A stretch of 64,000 bases of DNA, from contig NZ_LMHW01000013.1 in the NCBI RefSeq assembly GCF_001428525.1, forward strand, positions 529,132 to 593,131, written 5' to 3'. Position 1 is the stretch's first letter. The number at the start of each line of letters is the position of its first letter. Below are positions 41,415 through 51,701 of this stretch, in pieces. The DNA is from Flavobacterium sp. Root186. Lineage in GTDB: Bacteria; Bacteroidota; Bacteroidia; Flavobacteriales; Flavobacteriaceae. Under the pieces are notes generated by a model. That model saw nothing but the letters and a program-made list of their open reading frames with translations. It had not been told where the DNA came from and did not search any database. The position numbers were made by a program, and so were the translations under genes.

Positions 41415-44400
41415 ATGAAGATTAAAACTATTCTCTTGTATTTTGCCCTCATGATTATATTTTCATGCGTTGATGGAGAAAAAAGCGATTTTGTGAATAA
41501 ACATGGAAATCTGCTTTTAAAAACTTCTGTTTTAAATTTCCATGATCAAAACTCTAAATCAAAAGATTCAACTAAAACAATTAATATAGAGTATTCGTCT
41601 GAGCAATTAGATAATAACAAAGGACTTTCGAATAGTTCTATTAATGCTATTTTTCAGGATTCTGACAATTTACTCTGGATAGGAACCTGGGATGGTTTAA
41701 ACCGATATGATGGCAGCAATTTTAAAATTTACAGACCTGAACCTAATAATGAAAACAGTCTAAGCAATCAGGTTATTTTAAAAATAGATGAAGACAGCAA
41801 TGGAAATATTTGGATTGTTACCATACACGGGATAAATCGATTCAATAAAAAAACGGGCACTTTTCAACGGTATTATTTTTCGAGAAAAGATATCTCGCCA
41901 TTATCTGAATCTGAGTTTAACATGGCTCTTGACTCTTCTAAAAGAGTGTTTTGTGCTGCAAAAAATTGGGGAATTGGCTATTTTGAAGGCGATAGTTTTC
42001 AATTATTAAATTCAAAAAATCTCCCTAAAAAAGCAGTAAAAAAAATGCAGTTTACACAAAATGGTGAATTGCTGGTTTTATTTGAGAATAGTGATCTCTA
42101 CAAAATATCAATTGAAACTGACAAAAGCGGTAAAAAAACAATTTCAGCAATAAAACTAATTTCAAAAAATATTCAATCATTTGATGAAATTTCGAACCAA
42201 AAAATCGTTACTGTATCGCTAACCGGAAACAGCAATTTATATTCTTTAAACAATGAAATTACTTCTTTCCATAAAAATCATATTGAAAAAATTATAGGAA
42301 AAACTGCTGACGGCATTATCGTTCTGGACAAGTCAGGATATTCTGTATTAGATCAAAATGGTGTTGAGGTAAAGAAGGATTGGCTAAAACATTTAAAAAA
42401 CAAAACCACCGTTCTAATTCAAGGAAACGAAAACATATTTTGGGCAGGAACAGATGGCGACGGAATTTTTAAAATAAGTCCGCTTAAAAAACCTTTCAAT
42501 CTGATTTCTAAAATACAGCTTCCAGAACTGGATGGCGCAATTGTGAGGTCATTTTTGGAGCTAGAAAACAATTCATTTCTGGTTGGTACAAAAGGAAAGG
42601 GTTTGTTTAAATTTTCTCCAGATTTTTATTTAAATCCTGAAAAACCATTAGAATACAAAAATTATAATGAGAGTAACAGTGCCATAAATAATGCTGTGTT
42701 TTCTTTATACAAAGGACAAAATGATCTGATTTTTATTGGTACAGATGGCGATGGTATTACAGTTTATGATTCAAAAAAATCAAAATTGGTTACTTGGAAA
42801 GAAATAATAGGCAGCAATGACTGTTCATACTTTAAATCTGTTTATTCTATTTATCAGGATGATAATGGATTTATCTGGGCTGGAACAAACGGATATGGGA
42901 TGTTTCGTTTTAAGATTGAGCATTTAGGAAATAATCTAAAAGTTTCTGATTTTAAAAATTATGCTGCCAATAATAATCAAAGCAATGCATTGAGCAGTAA
43001 TATCGTCTTCTCGATAATTCCAAAAAATAAAAATCAGCTCTGGATTGGAACTCGTTTAGGCGGATTAAATTTATTTGATGTCAAATCAGAGCGGTTTTAT
43101 ACTTACAGAAATCATAAAAATGATCCTGAAAGTTTATCTAATAATGATATTTTATGTTTAGTAACCGATGCTAAAAACAGGCTCTGGATTGGAACCAGTC
43201 TTGGTTTAAACTTACTGGAATCAAAAAATGGCAAGCCTGTATTTAAAAATTTTACGGTAAAAAATGGTCTTCCTAATAATACTATTCATGGAATTGTTTG
43301 TGATAAAAAAAATAATCTCTGGTTAAGCACCAATTTTGGCCTTTCTAATTTTAATGTCAAGAAATTAAACTTTACTAATTATACTAAAAATGAAGGACTT
43401 CAAAACAATGAATTTGCTGATGGGGCCTATTATCAAAATTTAAAATCTGATTTTATTTTTATGGGCGGTATAAAAGGGTTTAATTATTTTTTGCCCCAAA
43501 ACATAAAAGAGTCAAATGTAATTCCAGATCTTTTTATTGATAAAATAAGCGGGCAGAATCAGCCGCTGCCTTATTATCAAGCATTGGTTATTGCTCCCAA
43601 TTCTACTTCTCATCCTTCTATTGTTTTAAATCATAATCAAAATTTCTTCGACATTGAATTGACGGCCCTGACTTTTATCAATACCGAAAAATGTCAATAT
43701 GCTTATCAGTTAAAGAATTTTGATAAGGATTGGAATGTTATTGATAATCGACGAATTATTTCTTTTACAAATGTTCCTAAAGGAAATTATTCTTTATGGA
43801 TAAAATGGTCAAATAGTGATGGTATCTGGACTAAACCGGTTCATGCTGTTGATATACGCGTTAAACCGGTATACTGGCAGTCGAACATTGCTTTTTTAAT
43901 CTATGTCCTGCTCCTACTGGCTTTTGTATTTTTTATTCATAGTTATTACAAAAAACGTCAATCCTTAAACCAAAATATATTATTTAGGAAAAGGGAAATG
44001 GAAATACATGAAAACAGGCTTACTTTTTTTACAGAAATAGCCCATGAATTTCAAACGCCGCTTACTTTAATTGTTGGCCCAATTCAAAAACTTTCTGAAG
44101 TAACAAACCTCAGCGAAAGAAACACAAAATTTATACATATGATTCAGCGAAATTCTTCGCGTTTGTTGTTTCTAACACAGCAATTATTAGAATTTAGAAA
44201 AGCTGAATTTGATCACATAGAAGTAAATGTGAAAAATTTTGATTTGGTAAATTTGATCGAACAAATTGCCGAATTATTTGATGAATGGGCAATCGAAAAA
44301 AACATTAGTTATTCACTAGATATTCCGCCTGTGTTATTGGGCTGGTTCGACAAAGATAAAATCGAAAAAATAGTTTTTAATTTAATGTCGAATGCTTTTA

Positions 44401-45611
44401 AATATACGCCTGAAAACGGAAAAATAACCTTGAAATTTAGTATTCAGGACATTGGTGCAGAAAAATTAAATATTACGATAACCAATACAGGAAAAGGAAT
44501 TTCGAAAGAAGAATCAGATTCTCTGTTTGATCAGTTTTTCTTAGCTAAATTAAATACAGAAACTGATAATACGATGTTCAGAACCGGTATTGGTCTGGCA
44601 TATGTAAAAAAATTAATTACCGCATTAAGAGGCGAAATCTCTGTTTCAAGTCAGGAAAATATCGAAACAACATTTACTGTTTTGCTGCCTTGCAATAAAG
44701 GCTCATTTGACGAAAAAGAACTGGATAGTACCGTAAGTGCTGTTTTAATTTCAAATCATTTAAAAAACATACTTGAAGAAACTCCGGTTAAAGATGAAGG
44801 TACTCCAGACAAAATTTCATCTTTAAGCCATATTACAGATGATCGAAAAACCATATTAATTGTTGAAGATGAAAAAGAAATTCATCTGCTTCTTAATGAT
44901 TTATTAGACCAAAAATATAAGCTTATTATAGCTTACAATGGTTTAGAAGCTTTAAAGATTATCGAAAATGAAATTCCTGATCTCATTATCAGCGATGTTA
45001 TGATGCCTTTTCTGGATGGAATTGAATTTTGCAAAATAGTCAAGAATGATCTTAAAACCTGTCATATTCCGGTTATTATGCTCACTGCAAAAGATTCTGT
45101 TCTGCATCGAATTGAAGGAATAGAAAGCGGTGCCAATTCCTATATCGCAAAACCATTTTATCCAGATCATTTACTGATAAGAGTTCAAAAACTTCTTGAA
45201 GAAAAAGAGTTGATATCAAAGCATTTTATGCAAGATACACCTATCGAAAATTTGGCATCTCTACCCATAAATAATGACGAAAAAGATTTTATCAAAAAAG
45301 TAATAGAACTAATTCGCCGCAATATTGATAATGAAAATCTTCAAAGTTTATATATCGAAAAAGAATTAGGCATCAGCAATTCGCAATTGTATAGAAAAAT
45401 TAAACAAATATTTGGTTTTACACCAGGCGACTTGATTCGGACTATCAGATTAAAATATGCTGCAGAATTATTGCGAAAGAATATTTTAACAGTATCTGAA
45501 GTTTGCTACAGTTCTGGCTTTAATAATCGTTCTTATTTTTATCGAGAGTTTAAAAAACTATATAATACTACGCCCAAAAATTACCAGCTCAAATACAAAA
45601 CCAAGGGCTAA
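41415..45611 (+). CDS. Hybrid two-component sensor/regulator (HTCS) of the PUL
   Basis: The 1398-residue protein (ATG 41415, 30 bp inside a longer frame) starts with a signal segment (MKIKTILLYFALMIIFSC). The periplasmic part to about residue 820 has many Reg_prop beta-propeller repeats (LLWIGTWDGLNRYDG, NQLWIGTRLGGLNLFD, NRLWIGTSLGLNLLE) and a Y_Y_Y domain. After a membrane helix (822-843) come HisKA (EIAHEFQTPLTLI, His about 876), HATPase_c (NAFKYTPENGK, GIGLAYVKKLI), a receiver (LIISDVMMPFLDGIEF, Asp about 1194) and an AraC-type HTH (about 1305-1392). This is the standard one-protein signalling chain of PULs and probably senses an oligosaccharide. Confidence 0.97.
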   Translation: MKIKTILLYFALMIIFSCVDGEKSDFVNKHGNLLLKTSVLNFHDQNSKSKDSTKTINIEYSSEQLDNNKGLSNSSINAIFQDSDNLLWIGTWDGLNRYDGSNFKIYRPEPNNENSLSNQVILKIDEDSNGNIWIVTIHGINRFNKKTGTFQRYYFSRKDISPLSESEFNMALDSSKRVFCAAKNWGIGYFEGDSFQLLNSKNLPKKAVKKMQFTQNGELLVLFENSDLYKISIETDKSGKKTISAIKLISKNIQSFDEISNQKIVTVSLTGNSNLYSLNNEITSFHKNHIEKIIGKTADGIIVLDKSGYSVLDQNGVEVKKDWLKHLKNKTTVLIQGNENIFWAGTDGDGIFKISPLKKPFNLISKIQLPELDGAIVRSFLELENNSFLVGTKGKGLFKFSPDFYLNPEKPLEYKNYNESNSAINNAVFSLYKGQNDLIFIGTDGDGITVYDSKKSKLVTWKEIIGSNDCSYFKSVYSIYQDDNGFIWAGTNGYGMFRFKIEHLGNNLKVSDFKNYAANNNQSNALSSNIVFSIIPKNKNQLWIGTRLGGLNLFDVKSERFYTYRNHKNDPESLSNNDILCLVTDAKNRLWIGTSLGLNLLESKNGKPVFKNFTVKNGLPNNTIHGIVCDKKNNLWLSTNFGLSNFNVKKLNFTNYTKNEGLQNNEFADGAYYQNLKSDFIFMGGIKGFNYFLPQNIKESNVIPDLFIDKISGQNQPLPYYQALVIAPNSTSHPSIVLNHNQNFFDIELTALTFINTEKCQYAYQLKNFDKDWNVIDNRRIISFTNVPKGNYSLWIKWSNSDGIWTKPVHAVDIRVKPVYWQSNIAFLIYVLLLLAFVFFIHSYYKKRQSLNQNILFRKREMEIHENRLTFFTEIAHEFQTPLTLIVGPIQKLSEVTNLSERNTKFIHMIQRNSSRLLFLTQQLLEFRKAEFDHIEVNVKNFDLVNLIEQIAELFDEWAIEKNISYSLDIPPVLLGWFDKDKIEKIVFNLMSNAFKYTPENGKITLKFSIQDIGAEKLNITITNTGKGISKEESDSLFDQFFLAKLNTETDNTMFRTGIGLAYVKKLITALRGEISVSSQENIETTFTVLLPCNKGSFDEKELDSTVSAVLISNHLKNILEETPVKDEGTPDKISSLSHITDDRKTILIVEDEKEIHLLLNDLLDQKYKLIIAYNGLEALKIIENEIPDLIISDVMMPFLDGIEFCKIVKNDLKTCHIPVIMLTAKDSVLHRIEGIESGANSYIAKPFYPDHLLIRVQKLLEEKELISKHFMQDTPIENLASLPINNDEKDFIKKVIELIRRNIDNENLQSLYIEKELGISNSQLYRKIKQIFGFTPGDLIRTIRLKYAAELLRKNILTVSEVCYSSGFNNRSYFYREFKKLYNTTPKNYQLKYKTKG

Positions 45612-45650
45612 AAAAATCACAACGCTTTAAATATCAATATAATAAATACT

Positions 45651-45697
45651 AGTGTACACTTTTGAAGAAATAGTGTACACTGTTTCTTGTATACACC
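45651..45697. promoter_or_regulatory. Repeated AGTGTACACT palindromes upstream of susC, probable HTCS operator
   Basis: The 10-bp palindrome AGTGTACACT occurs exactly at 45651-45660 and 45672-45681, 21 bp centre to centre (two helical turns). A related TGTATACAC is at 45688-45696. They lie between the HTCS stop and susC, where the AraC-type output domain would bind. A further inverted repeat ACGATAA/TTATCGT is at 45712-45737. Confidence 0.65.
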
Positions 45698-45770
45698 AGC
45701 TAATTTTATAAACGATAATTAATTCAATCGTTATCGTAAGACTTTAAAACATATCTAACCCTTTTAAACC

Positions 45771-45821
45771 ATGAAAAAAAACAATCAAACCACTAACCCA
45801 ATTAACACTTCCTTATCATGA
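45771..45821 (+). CDS. Possible 16-codon leader peptide overlapping the susC start
   Basis: ATG at 45771 opens a short frame, MKKNNQTTNPINTSLS, ending in a TGA at 45819-45821. This overlaps both ATGs of susC (45818 and 45821). Such overlap could couple translation. It may also be chance, as the sequence is A-rich. Confidence 0.3.
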   Translation: MKKNNQTTNPINTSLS

Positions 45822-48800
45822 TGAAAAAATATATTTACAAGTTATTCCTATTTGGAGTAATTATGGTGGGAAGCATTATGAATGCTCAGACCATAAAAGG
45901 TGTAGTTTCAGATGTTGATGGCCCGATGCCGCAAGCCAATGTCAATATAAAAGGAACTTCTAACTACGCTGTCACAGATCTTGATGGTAACTATATCATT
46001 ACAAATGCAGACCCTAATGCTGTCCTTATTTTTAGTTATGTAGGATATCAAACCCAAGAAGTAGCTGTATCTGGCAGAAAAGAGATAAATGTTACGCTAA
46101 CAGCAGATTCTAATGCCTTGAATGAGGTTGTTATTGTGGGGTATACAAGTGAAAAAAAATCCGCCATAACAGGTGCCGTCGCAACTGTAGATATGAGCGA
46201 ATTGTCTAAAACAAAAGTAGCCGATGTTGGACAGGCTTTACAAGGGCAAGTTGCCGGTGTTTCGGTTTCGGCTAATACTGGTGCTCCCGGTGATGGACTC
46301 AAAATACGTATTAGAGGTGAAGGCACACTTGGCAATAACGAAGTACTTTATGTTGTAGATGGGGTGGCAACCCGCGACATTTCATTCCTGAACATGTCTG
46401 ATGTAAAATCGATGACAGTATTAAAAGATGCTGCTGCAACTGCCATATATGGATCCAGATCTTCTGGAGGCGTTGTTATTCTTACTACCAAAAGCGGTGC
46501 AAAAGGAAAAGCAAATATTGATGTAGAATATTTTGGCGGAACAAGTTATGCCACTAATCTTCCGAAAATGCTAAACGCAGATCAGTATTTGACTGTAATG
46601 GACCAGGCTTGGCATAATTCTAACAATAATCCTGCTAATGCTATAAGCCCTTATCAAACCGATAGAACTAACGGACAGGTTAACGGTATTCCTTTATCAA
46701 ACACAAACTGGTTAAACGAATTATTTGGTGCAGGAAGAACAGACAATTTCCAGATTTCGGCTAGTGGAGGTACTGATAAAACACAATATTTAATATCCGG
46801 TGGTTATTTTGGACAGAATGGTATTGTCGTGGGTGACAAGGATACTTATAGACGTATCAATTTTAGAGCAAATATCAATACGGAAATTACAGAACGCCTT
46901 AAAGTGGGTACAAACTTTCAAATTACTAGCAGTAAACAGGATAAAATGTCTTCTAGCGGAGATGCACCGGGAGTAATTAGACATGCTTTATTACGCCCTT
47001 CTGTTTTAGGAGTTTATAAAGATGCAAACGATCCAACGTATAAAGCAAATGATCCTTATACTGATTTGCCCTTCTATTTAAATAACAATCCTAATGGCGG
47101 ATGGAGCCGTAATTATGAGCTGACATCTAATCCTATTGCGATAGTGAATTATACCGATGATGTACGATCTGCATTTAAAACCTTTGGAAATGTATATGCA
47201 GAATATGCTTTTCTGGCTGATAAATCATTAAAATTCAGAAGTAATTTTGGTGCCGAAATCACTTTTGATCATAATAAAGCTTTTGGAGAAAATTTTGGAG
47301 ATGACAATGACAATGATCCAAATGAATTATATCCGGGACAAGGCAGACAAAACAGACCTTCAAACTTAAACGAAAACAGAGGAGAAGCCACAACTTTTAC
47401 CTTTACAAATACTTTAAACTATACTAAAACCCTTGCAGAGAAACATAGTATCAATGCATTATTAGGCGAAGAAACGATTGGTTACGACCAATCTGCTGTA
47501 GGCGGAAGCAGAACGAATTATAATAATACAACTGATCCTTTCCGTTATCTTGACTATGGAAGCGATGTTAATAAAAACAGTTCCGGTTCTGCACAAATCT
47601 GGAACCTTATCTCCTTTTTTGCCTCTGCAAATTATGGATACGACAATAAATATTTTGCTTCAGGTACTATAAGAGCAGACGGTTCTTCTCGTTTTGGACC
47701 AAATAACAAATGGGGTTATTTTCCTTCGGTTTCCGGAGGCTGGGTAATGTCTAAAGAAAAATTCATGGAAAACGCAAAATGGATCTCTAACCTAAAATGG
47801 AGAGCCAGCTGGGGACAATCTGGTAATCAGGAAATCCCTAATAATGCCTATGAAACTCTTGTTACAGAAACTGGCGGAATCATAAATGTGGTTCGTTACG
47901 GTAATCCTGACCTAAAATGGGAAACGACTACGCAAACCAACTTTGGTCTTGATTTAAGTGTATTAGAAAATAAACTGACTTTCTCTGTCGACTATTTTGA
48001 TAAAACAACCGATGATATTTTATTAGCCGTAGGGCTTCCGTCTGCGACGGTCGGCCAGATCAACAAAACCTATGTTAATGCCGGTGTTGTAACCAATAAA
48101 GGTTTTGAATTTGGAGCTAACTTTCAAAACAACGACCACGAATTTAAATATGGCATCAACGGAAACATTGCGACGTTAAAAAATAATGTTGAGCAACTTC
48201 AGCAATATGTTTCAGAAATTAATGATGATAAAACGCATACCAAAACTGTAGTTGGACAGCCAATTAGTTCTTATTACGGATTAAAATTTGATGGTATTTA
48301 TCAAAATCAGGCAGAAATAAATACTGTTTTATATTCTAATTCAAACGGTGCAAAACCTGGAGATATTAAGTTTAAAGACTTAAACGGAGACGGACAAATT
48401 AATGCCAATGACAGAACATTTATAGGAAGTTCAATTCCAAAAATAACGTACGGATTTTCATTTAATGCCGAATATAAAAGATTTGACATGTCATTTCTTT
48501 TCCAAGGCGTTTCGGGTGTAGATCGATACAATGATTTAAAACAGATTTTAGATTACGACAGCCGCCCTTTTAATTCTACCACTTCGGTATTAAATGCATG
48601 GAATGGCGAAGGCACAAGCAATACAATTCCTCGTAACACACTTAATGACAATGGTGGAAGTCAGGTTTCAAGTGTTTTTGTAGAAGATGCTTCTTATCTG
48701 CGATTAAAAAACCTTGAAATTGGATATACGTTCAATCCTAAAATAATTGGCGATACGTATTTAAGAATGTATGTCTCTGGACAAAACTTATTGACTTTTA

Positions 48801-48901
48801 CGAAATATACTGGTTTAGATCCAGAATCGACTTCTTTTATAGATCAGGGTACTTATCCTCAATCTAGTACAATACTAATAGGTCTAAAATTTAAAATTTA
48901 A
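45818..48901 (+). CDS. SusC/RagA-type TonB-dependent outer-membrane receptor
   Basis: The 1027-residue protein has a signal peptide (residues about 1-24), an N-terminal CarboxypepD_reg-like domain (TIKGVVSDVDGPMPQANVNIKGTSNYAVTDLDG), a TonB box NEVVIVGY, a plug with LQGQVAGVSVSANTGAPGDG and VLYVVDGVATRD, and a 22-strand barrel ending in STILIGLKFKI. SusC-type channels import oligosaccharides together with the SusD lid. The length is normal. The gene directly follows its likely regulator and is followed by susD at 10 bp. Confidence 0.98.
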   Translation: MMKKYIYKLFLFGVIMVGSIMNAQTIKGVVSDVDGPMPQANVNIKGTSNYAVTDLDGNYIITNADPNAVLIFSYVGYQTQEVAVSGRKEINVTLTADSNALNEVVIVGYTSEKKSAITGAVATVDMSELSKTKVADVGQALQGQVAGVSVSANTGAPGDGLKIRIRGEGTLGNNEVLYVVDGVATRDISFLNMSDVKSMTVLKDAAATAIYGSRSSGGVVILTTKSGAKGKANIDVEYFGGTSYATNLPKMLNADQYLTVMDQAWHNSNNNPANAISPYQTDRTNGQVNGIPLSNTNWLNELFGAGRTDNFQISASGGTDKTQYLISGGYFGQNGIVVGDKDTYRRINFRANINTEITERLKVGTNFQITSSKQDKMSSSGDAPGVIRHALLRPSVLGVYKDANDPTYKANDPYTDLPFYLNNNPNGGWSRNYELTSNPIAIVNYTDDVRSAFKTFGNVYAEYAFLADKSLKFRSNFGAEITFDHNKAFGENFGDDNDNDPNELYPGQGRQNRPSNLNENRGEATTFTFTNTLNYTKTLAEKHSINALLGEETIGYDQSAVGGSRTNYNNTTDPFRYLDYGSDVNKNSSGSAQIWNLISFFASANYGYDNKYFASGTIRADGSSRFGPNNKWGYFPSVSGGWVMSKEKFMENAKWISNLKWRASWGQSGNQEIPNNAYETLVTETGGIINVVRYGNPDLKWETTTQTNFGLDLSVLENKLTFSVDYFDKTTDDILLAVGLPSATVGQINKTYVNAGVVTNKGFEFGANFQNNDHEFKYGINGNIATLKNNVEQLQQYVSEINDDKTHTKTVVGQPISSYYGLKFDGIYQNQAEINTVLYSNSNGAKPGDIKFKDLNGDGQINANDRTFIGSSIPKITYGFSFNAEYKRFDMSFLFQGVSGVDRYNDLKQILDYDSRPFNSTTSVLNAWNGEGTSNTIPRNTLNDNGGSQVSSVFVEDASYLRLKNLEIGYTFNPKIIGDTYLRMYVSGQNLLTFTKYTGLDPESTSFIDQGTYPQSSTILIGLKFKI

Positions 48902-48911
48902 TAATCGAGCC

Positions 48912-50459
48912 ATGAAATATAAATATATAACAGTAATACTAATTGCGCTGGCCTTAACAAGCTGCGAAGATGAACTTACTACAGATCCTATCGGAGCGCA
49001 AACTCTGGAACAGGCAAATTCTAAACCAACCTTAGCTTCAGTAGAAAGTTCTGTCACTTCTTCTTACGATATGTTATCCAACAGATTAAATCAGCTTGCT
49101 GAATGGGACTGGAACGGAGGTTTAGTATTTCAAAATGATATTATTATAGATGATATCGCATCTGATGATATGGAAAAAAAATGGTCTCCGGACGGCGATC
49201 AATCCTGGATGGATGAAATCAATAATTTTACTTTTACTTCAACAAATGGCGGTCCAAACGGATTGTGGAAATACAATTATGAAGGTATCAAAAGAACCAA
49301 CATTGCATTGAATTTTCTATTAAATCCGGAGATTGAATCCCTTACTGGAATTTCGACCCAAAGAAAAAACCAATTACTGGGCGAAGCTTATTTTTTACGC
49401 TCGTACTATTATTTTTCATTGGTAACCAATTTTGGCGATGTGCCTTTGATTCTGGCTCCAATAAAAACATATCAAGAAGCTTTTGATAAAGCCGTAAGAG
49501 CTCCAAAAGAAACAGTATGGAGTCAGATTAAAACCGATTTAGAAACAGCAAAATCACTTTTACCAAATTCGAAATATTCTTCAAGTACAGAAAAATGGAG
49601 AGTTTCAAAAGGGGCCGTTATTGCACTTTTGGCCAAAACCGCGCTATACAATAAAGATTGGGCGGCTGTAAACACTTTAGTATCAGAATTAGAAACAACA
49701 GGTTTTTATAGCCTTGATGCAAATTATTTTGATAACTTTAATATGAACAAGGAATATGCAGACAATGAAGTGATTTTCTCTTATAACCATGTTAAACAAG
49801 CTGATCCGAGAAAAGGAAACGGAATTTGTGCACCTCTTGGGTGGGGATTTTTTGCTCCAAGCACTGATTTTTTAGCTTCATTTGAACCTAATGATCCTAG
49901 AAAATTATATACTGTAAATGCTCCTGAACAATGGGTTAATAAACTTTTAGGAACTACAGACGGCGGAAACAAAGGCGATGATGACGCTCCAAACAATAAA
50001 GTTTTCATTCGTTATGCTGATGTTTTACTTTGGAAAGCAGAAGCACTTAATGAAACAGGTAATTATTCAGGCGCGATTGACATTATAAACCAAATTAGAG
50101 CAAGAGCCAGAAATACAGTTACAACTGTAACGGTTAGAGTACAGGATCCGGCTTTTCCAGCTGACCCAAGTAAAACTATTCCGGTAACTTCTGTTGGCCC
50201 TCCTCCACCCGCAGGAACATTGCCAGACAGACCAAATTCTGGAGATAAAGCTGTTGTAAAAACTTGGCTGATTTCTGAAAGAAGAGCTGAACTTGGTTTT
50301 GAAAATCAAAGAATGCCCGATTTAAAAAGATGGGGAATTGCTAAGGATGTAATGACAGCGCACGGAAAAGTTTTCTTAGACAAACATATGCTGTATCCAA
50401 TTCCTCAGGCAGAAGTAGATGCCTCAGCAGGACTTTTAACACAAAATCCTGGATATTAA
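48912..50459 (+). CDS. SusD/RagB-type surface glycan-binding lipoprotein
   Basis: The 515-residue protein has a lipoprotein signal (ILIALALTSCEDELTTDP) with an acidic export signal (EDE) after Cys, so it is likely surface exposed. SusD marks include LLNPEIESLTGISTQRKNQLLGEAYFLRSYYYFSLVTNFGDVPLI, the TPR-like helices, FIRYADVLLWKAEALNETGNYSGAIDIINQIRARA and ISERRAELGFENQRMPDLKRW near the C-terminus. A Pro-rich insertion (GPPPPAGTLPDRP) is a small oddity. It pairs with the upstream SusC to bind the glycan. Confidence 0.97.
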   Translation: MKYKYITVILIALALTSCEDELTTDPIGAQTLEQANSKPTLASVESSVTSSYDMLSNRLNQLAEWDWNGGLVFQNDIIIDDIASDDMEKKWSPDGDQSWMDEINNFTFTSTNGGPNGLWKYNYEGIKRTNIALNFLLNPEIESLTGISTQRKNQLLGEAYFLRSYYYFSLVTNFGDVPLILAPIKTYQEAFDKAVRAPKETVWSQIKTDLETAKSLLPNSKYSSSTEKWRVSKGAVIALLAKTALYNKDWAAVNTLVSELETTGFYSLDANYFDNFNMNKEYADNEVIFSYNHVKQADPRKGNGICAPLGWGFFAPSTDFLASFEPNDPRKLYTVNAPEQWVNKLLGTTDGGNKGDDDAPNNKVFIRYADVLLWKAEALNETGNYSGAIDIINQIRARARNTVTTVTVRVQDPAFPADPSKTIPVTSVGPPPPAGTLPDRPNSGDKAVVKTWLISERRAELGFENQRMPDLKRWGIAKDVMTAHGKVFLDKHMLYPIPQAEVDASAGLLTQNPGY

Positions 50460-50483
50460 GATAAATCTATTTCCAACTTTTAA

Positions 50484-50612
50484 ATTGCCTCCAGCTTTAG
50501 CTGGGGATCAAAAAGGGAATGAGAACTAGGCTTTAGCCAAAACACTTAATTATTTTGGCTAAAGCCGAATTTATTATCAATTCTTCAACCTCCAGCTAAA
50601 GCTGGAGGTAAT
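50484..50612. repeat. Nested palindromic repeat between susD and GH130
   Basis: Outer arms ATTGCCTCCAGCTTTAGCTGG (50484-50504) and its near complement (50592-50612) each contain the self-palindrome CCAGCTTTAGCTGG. Inside is a perfect 14-bp inverted repeat GGCTTTAGCCAAAA / TTTTGGCTAAAGCC (50529-50542, 50553-50566, 10-nt loop). It fills most of the susD-GH130 gap. Confidence 0.8.
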
Positions 50613-50642
50613 TAAAAACGATAAAAAATAAAACTAAAAATC

Positions 50643-51701
50643 ATGAAAGATATAGCGAAACGTTTTGCAGACAACCCATTATTATCGCCTGTAGACATTC
50701 CTGCAAGCAGAGAAGGATTAGAAATTACATGCTTATTAAATCCGGGTGTATTTCAATATGATAATAAAACATGGCTGATAGTGCGTGTTGCCGAAAGACC
50801 AAAACAAAAGGATACTGTTATTTCGTTTCCCATACTGACTCAAACAGGTGAAATTCACATTATTGAAATAGAAAAAAACGATCCGGAACTTATTGCAACA
50901 GATGCACGCGTTATCAATTATAAAGGAGTTGATTATTTAACCACGCTTTCCCATCTTAGACTATTATGCAGTGAAGATGGACATAATTTTTATGAACCCG
51001 AAAACTATCCGCATTTGGTTGGCGAAGGTATGCTCGAAACTTTTGGAATAGAAGACTGCCGCGTCGCCCAGATTGAAGGAACATATTACCTAACCTTCAC
51101 TTCTGTATCAGACAATGGTGTTGGTGTTGGTTTGCGTACTACAACCGATTGGAAAAACTTTACCAAACACGGTATGATATTACCCGCACATAATAAGGAC
51201 TGTGCCATTTTTGAAGAAAAAATAAACGGATTATTTTATGCTTTGCATCGTCCGAGCAGCGTAGATATTGGCGGTAATTACATCTGGATTGCTTCATCTC
51301 CTGATGGTATACATTGGGGAAATCATCACTGTATCATAAAAACAAGAAAAGGACTCTGGGACAGTAAAAGGGTTGGTGCCGGAGCAGCTCCCATAAAAAC
51401 AGATAAAGGATGGCTCGAAATTTATCATGGTGCCAATGAAAATCATATGTATTGCTTAGGCGCTTTTTTAATGGATCTTGAAGATCCCACAAAAGTAATT
51501 GCAAGAACAATAGATCCTATTATGGTCCCTGTTGAAGAATATGAATTAAGTGGATTTTTCGGAAACGTAGTATTCACCAATGGCCACATTGTAGAGCCTG
51601 ATGGAGATACACTTACTATGTATTATGGTGCATCTGATGAATTTGTGTGTGGTGCTCAATTTTCGATTAAAGAAATCCTTTTACTTTTAAAAAATAACTA
51701 A
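50643..51701 (+). CDS. Glycoside hydrolase/phosphorylase family GH130
   Basis: The 352-residue protein has the five-bladed propeller features of GH130: LLSPVDIPASREGLEITCLLNPGVFQYDNKTWLIVRVAERP, the catalytic Asp in GIEDCRVAQIEGTYYLTFT (about residue 138), and later blades GVGVGLRTTTDWKNFTKHG, LFYALHRPSS, LEIYHGANENHMYCLGAFL. Family members are phosphorylases or hydrolases of beta-mannosides (for example beta-1,4-mannosylglucose, beta-1,2-mannosides). No signal peptide is seen, so it acts in the cytoplasm, consistent with the downstream MFS importer; the 1-bp stop/start overlap suggests translational coupling. Exact linkage cannot be read. Confidence 0.92.
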   Translation: MKDIAKRFADNPLLSPVDIPASREGLEITCLLNPGVFQYDNKTWLIVRVAERPKQKDTVISFPILTQTGEIHIIEIEKNDPELIATDARVINYKGVDYLTTLSHLRLLCSEDGHNFYEPENYPHLVGEGMLETFGIEDCRVAQIEGTYYLTFTSVSDNGVGVGLRTTTDWKNFTKHGMILPAHNKDCAIFEEKINGLFYALHRPSSVDIGGNYIWIASSPDGIHWGNHHCIIKTRKGLWDSKRVGAGAAPIKTDKGWLEIYHGANENHMYCLGAFLMDLEDPTKVIARTIDPIMVPVEEYELSGFFGNVVFTNGHIVEPDGDTLTMYYGASDEFVCGAQFSIKEILLLLKNN

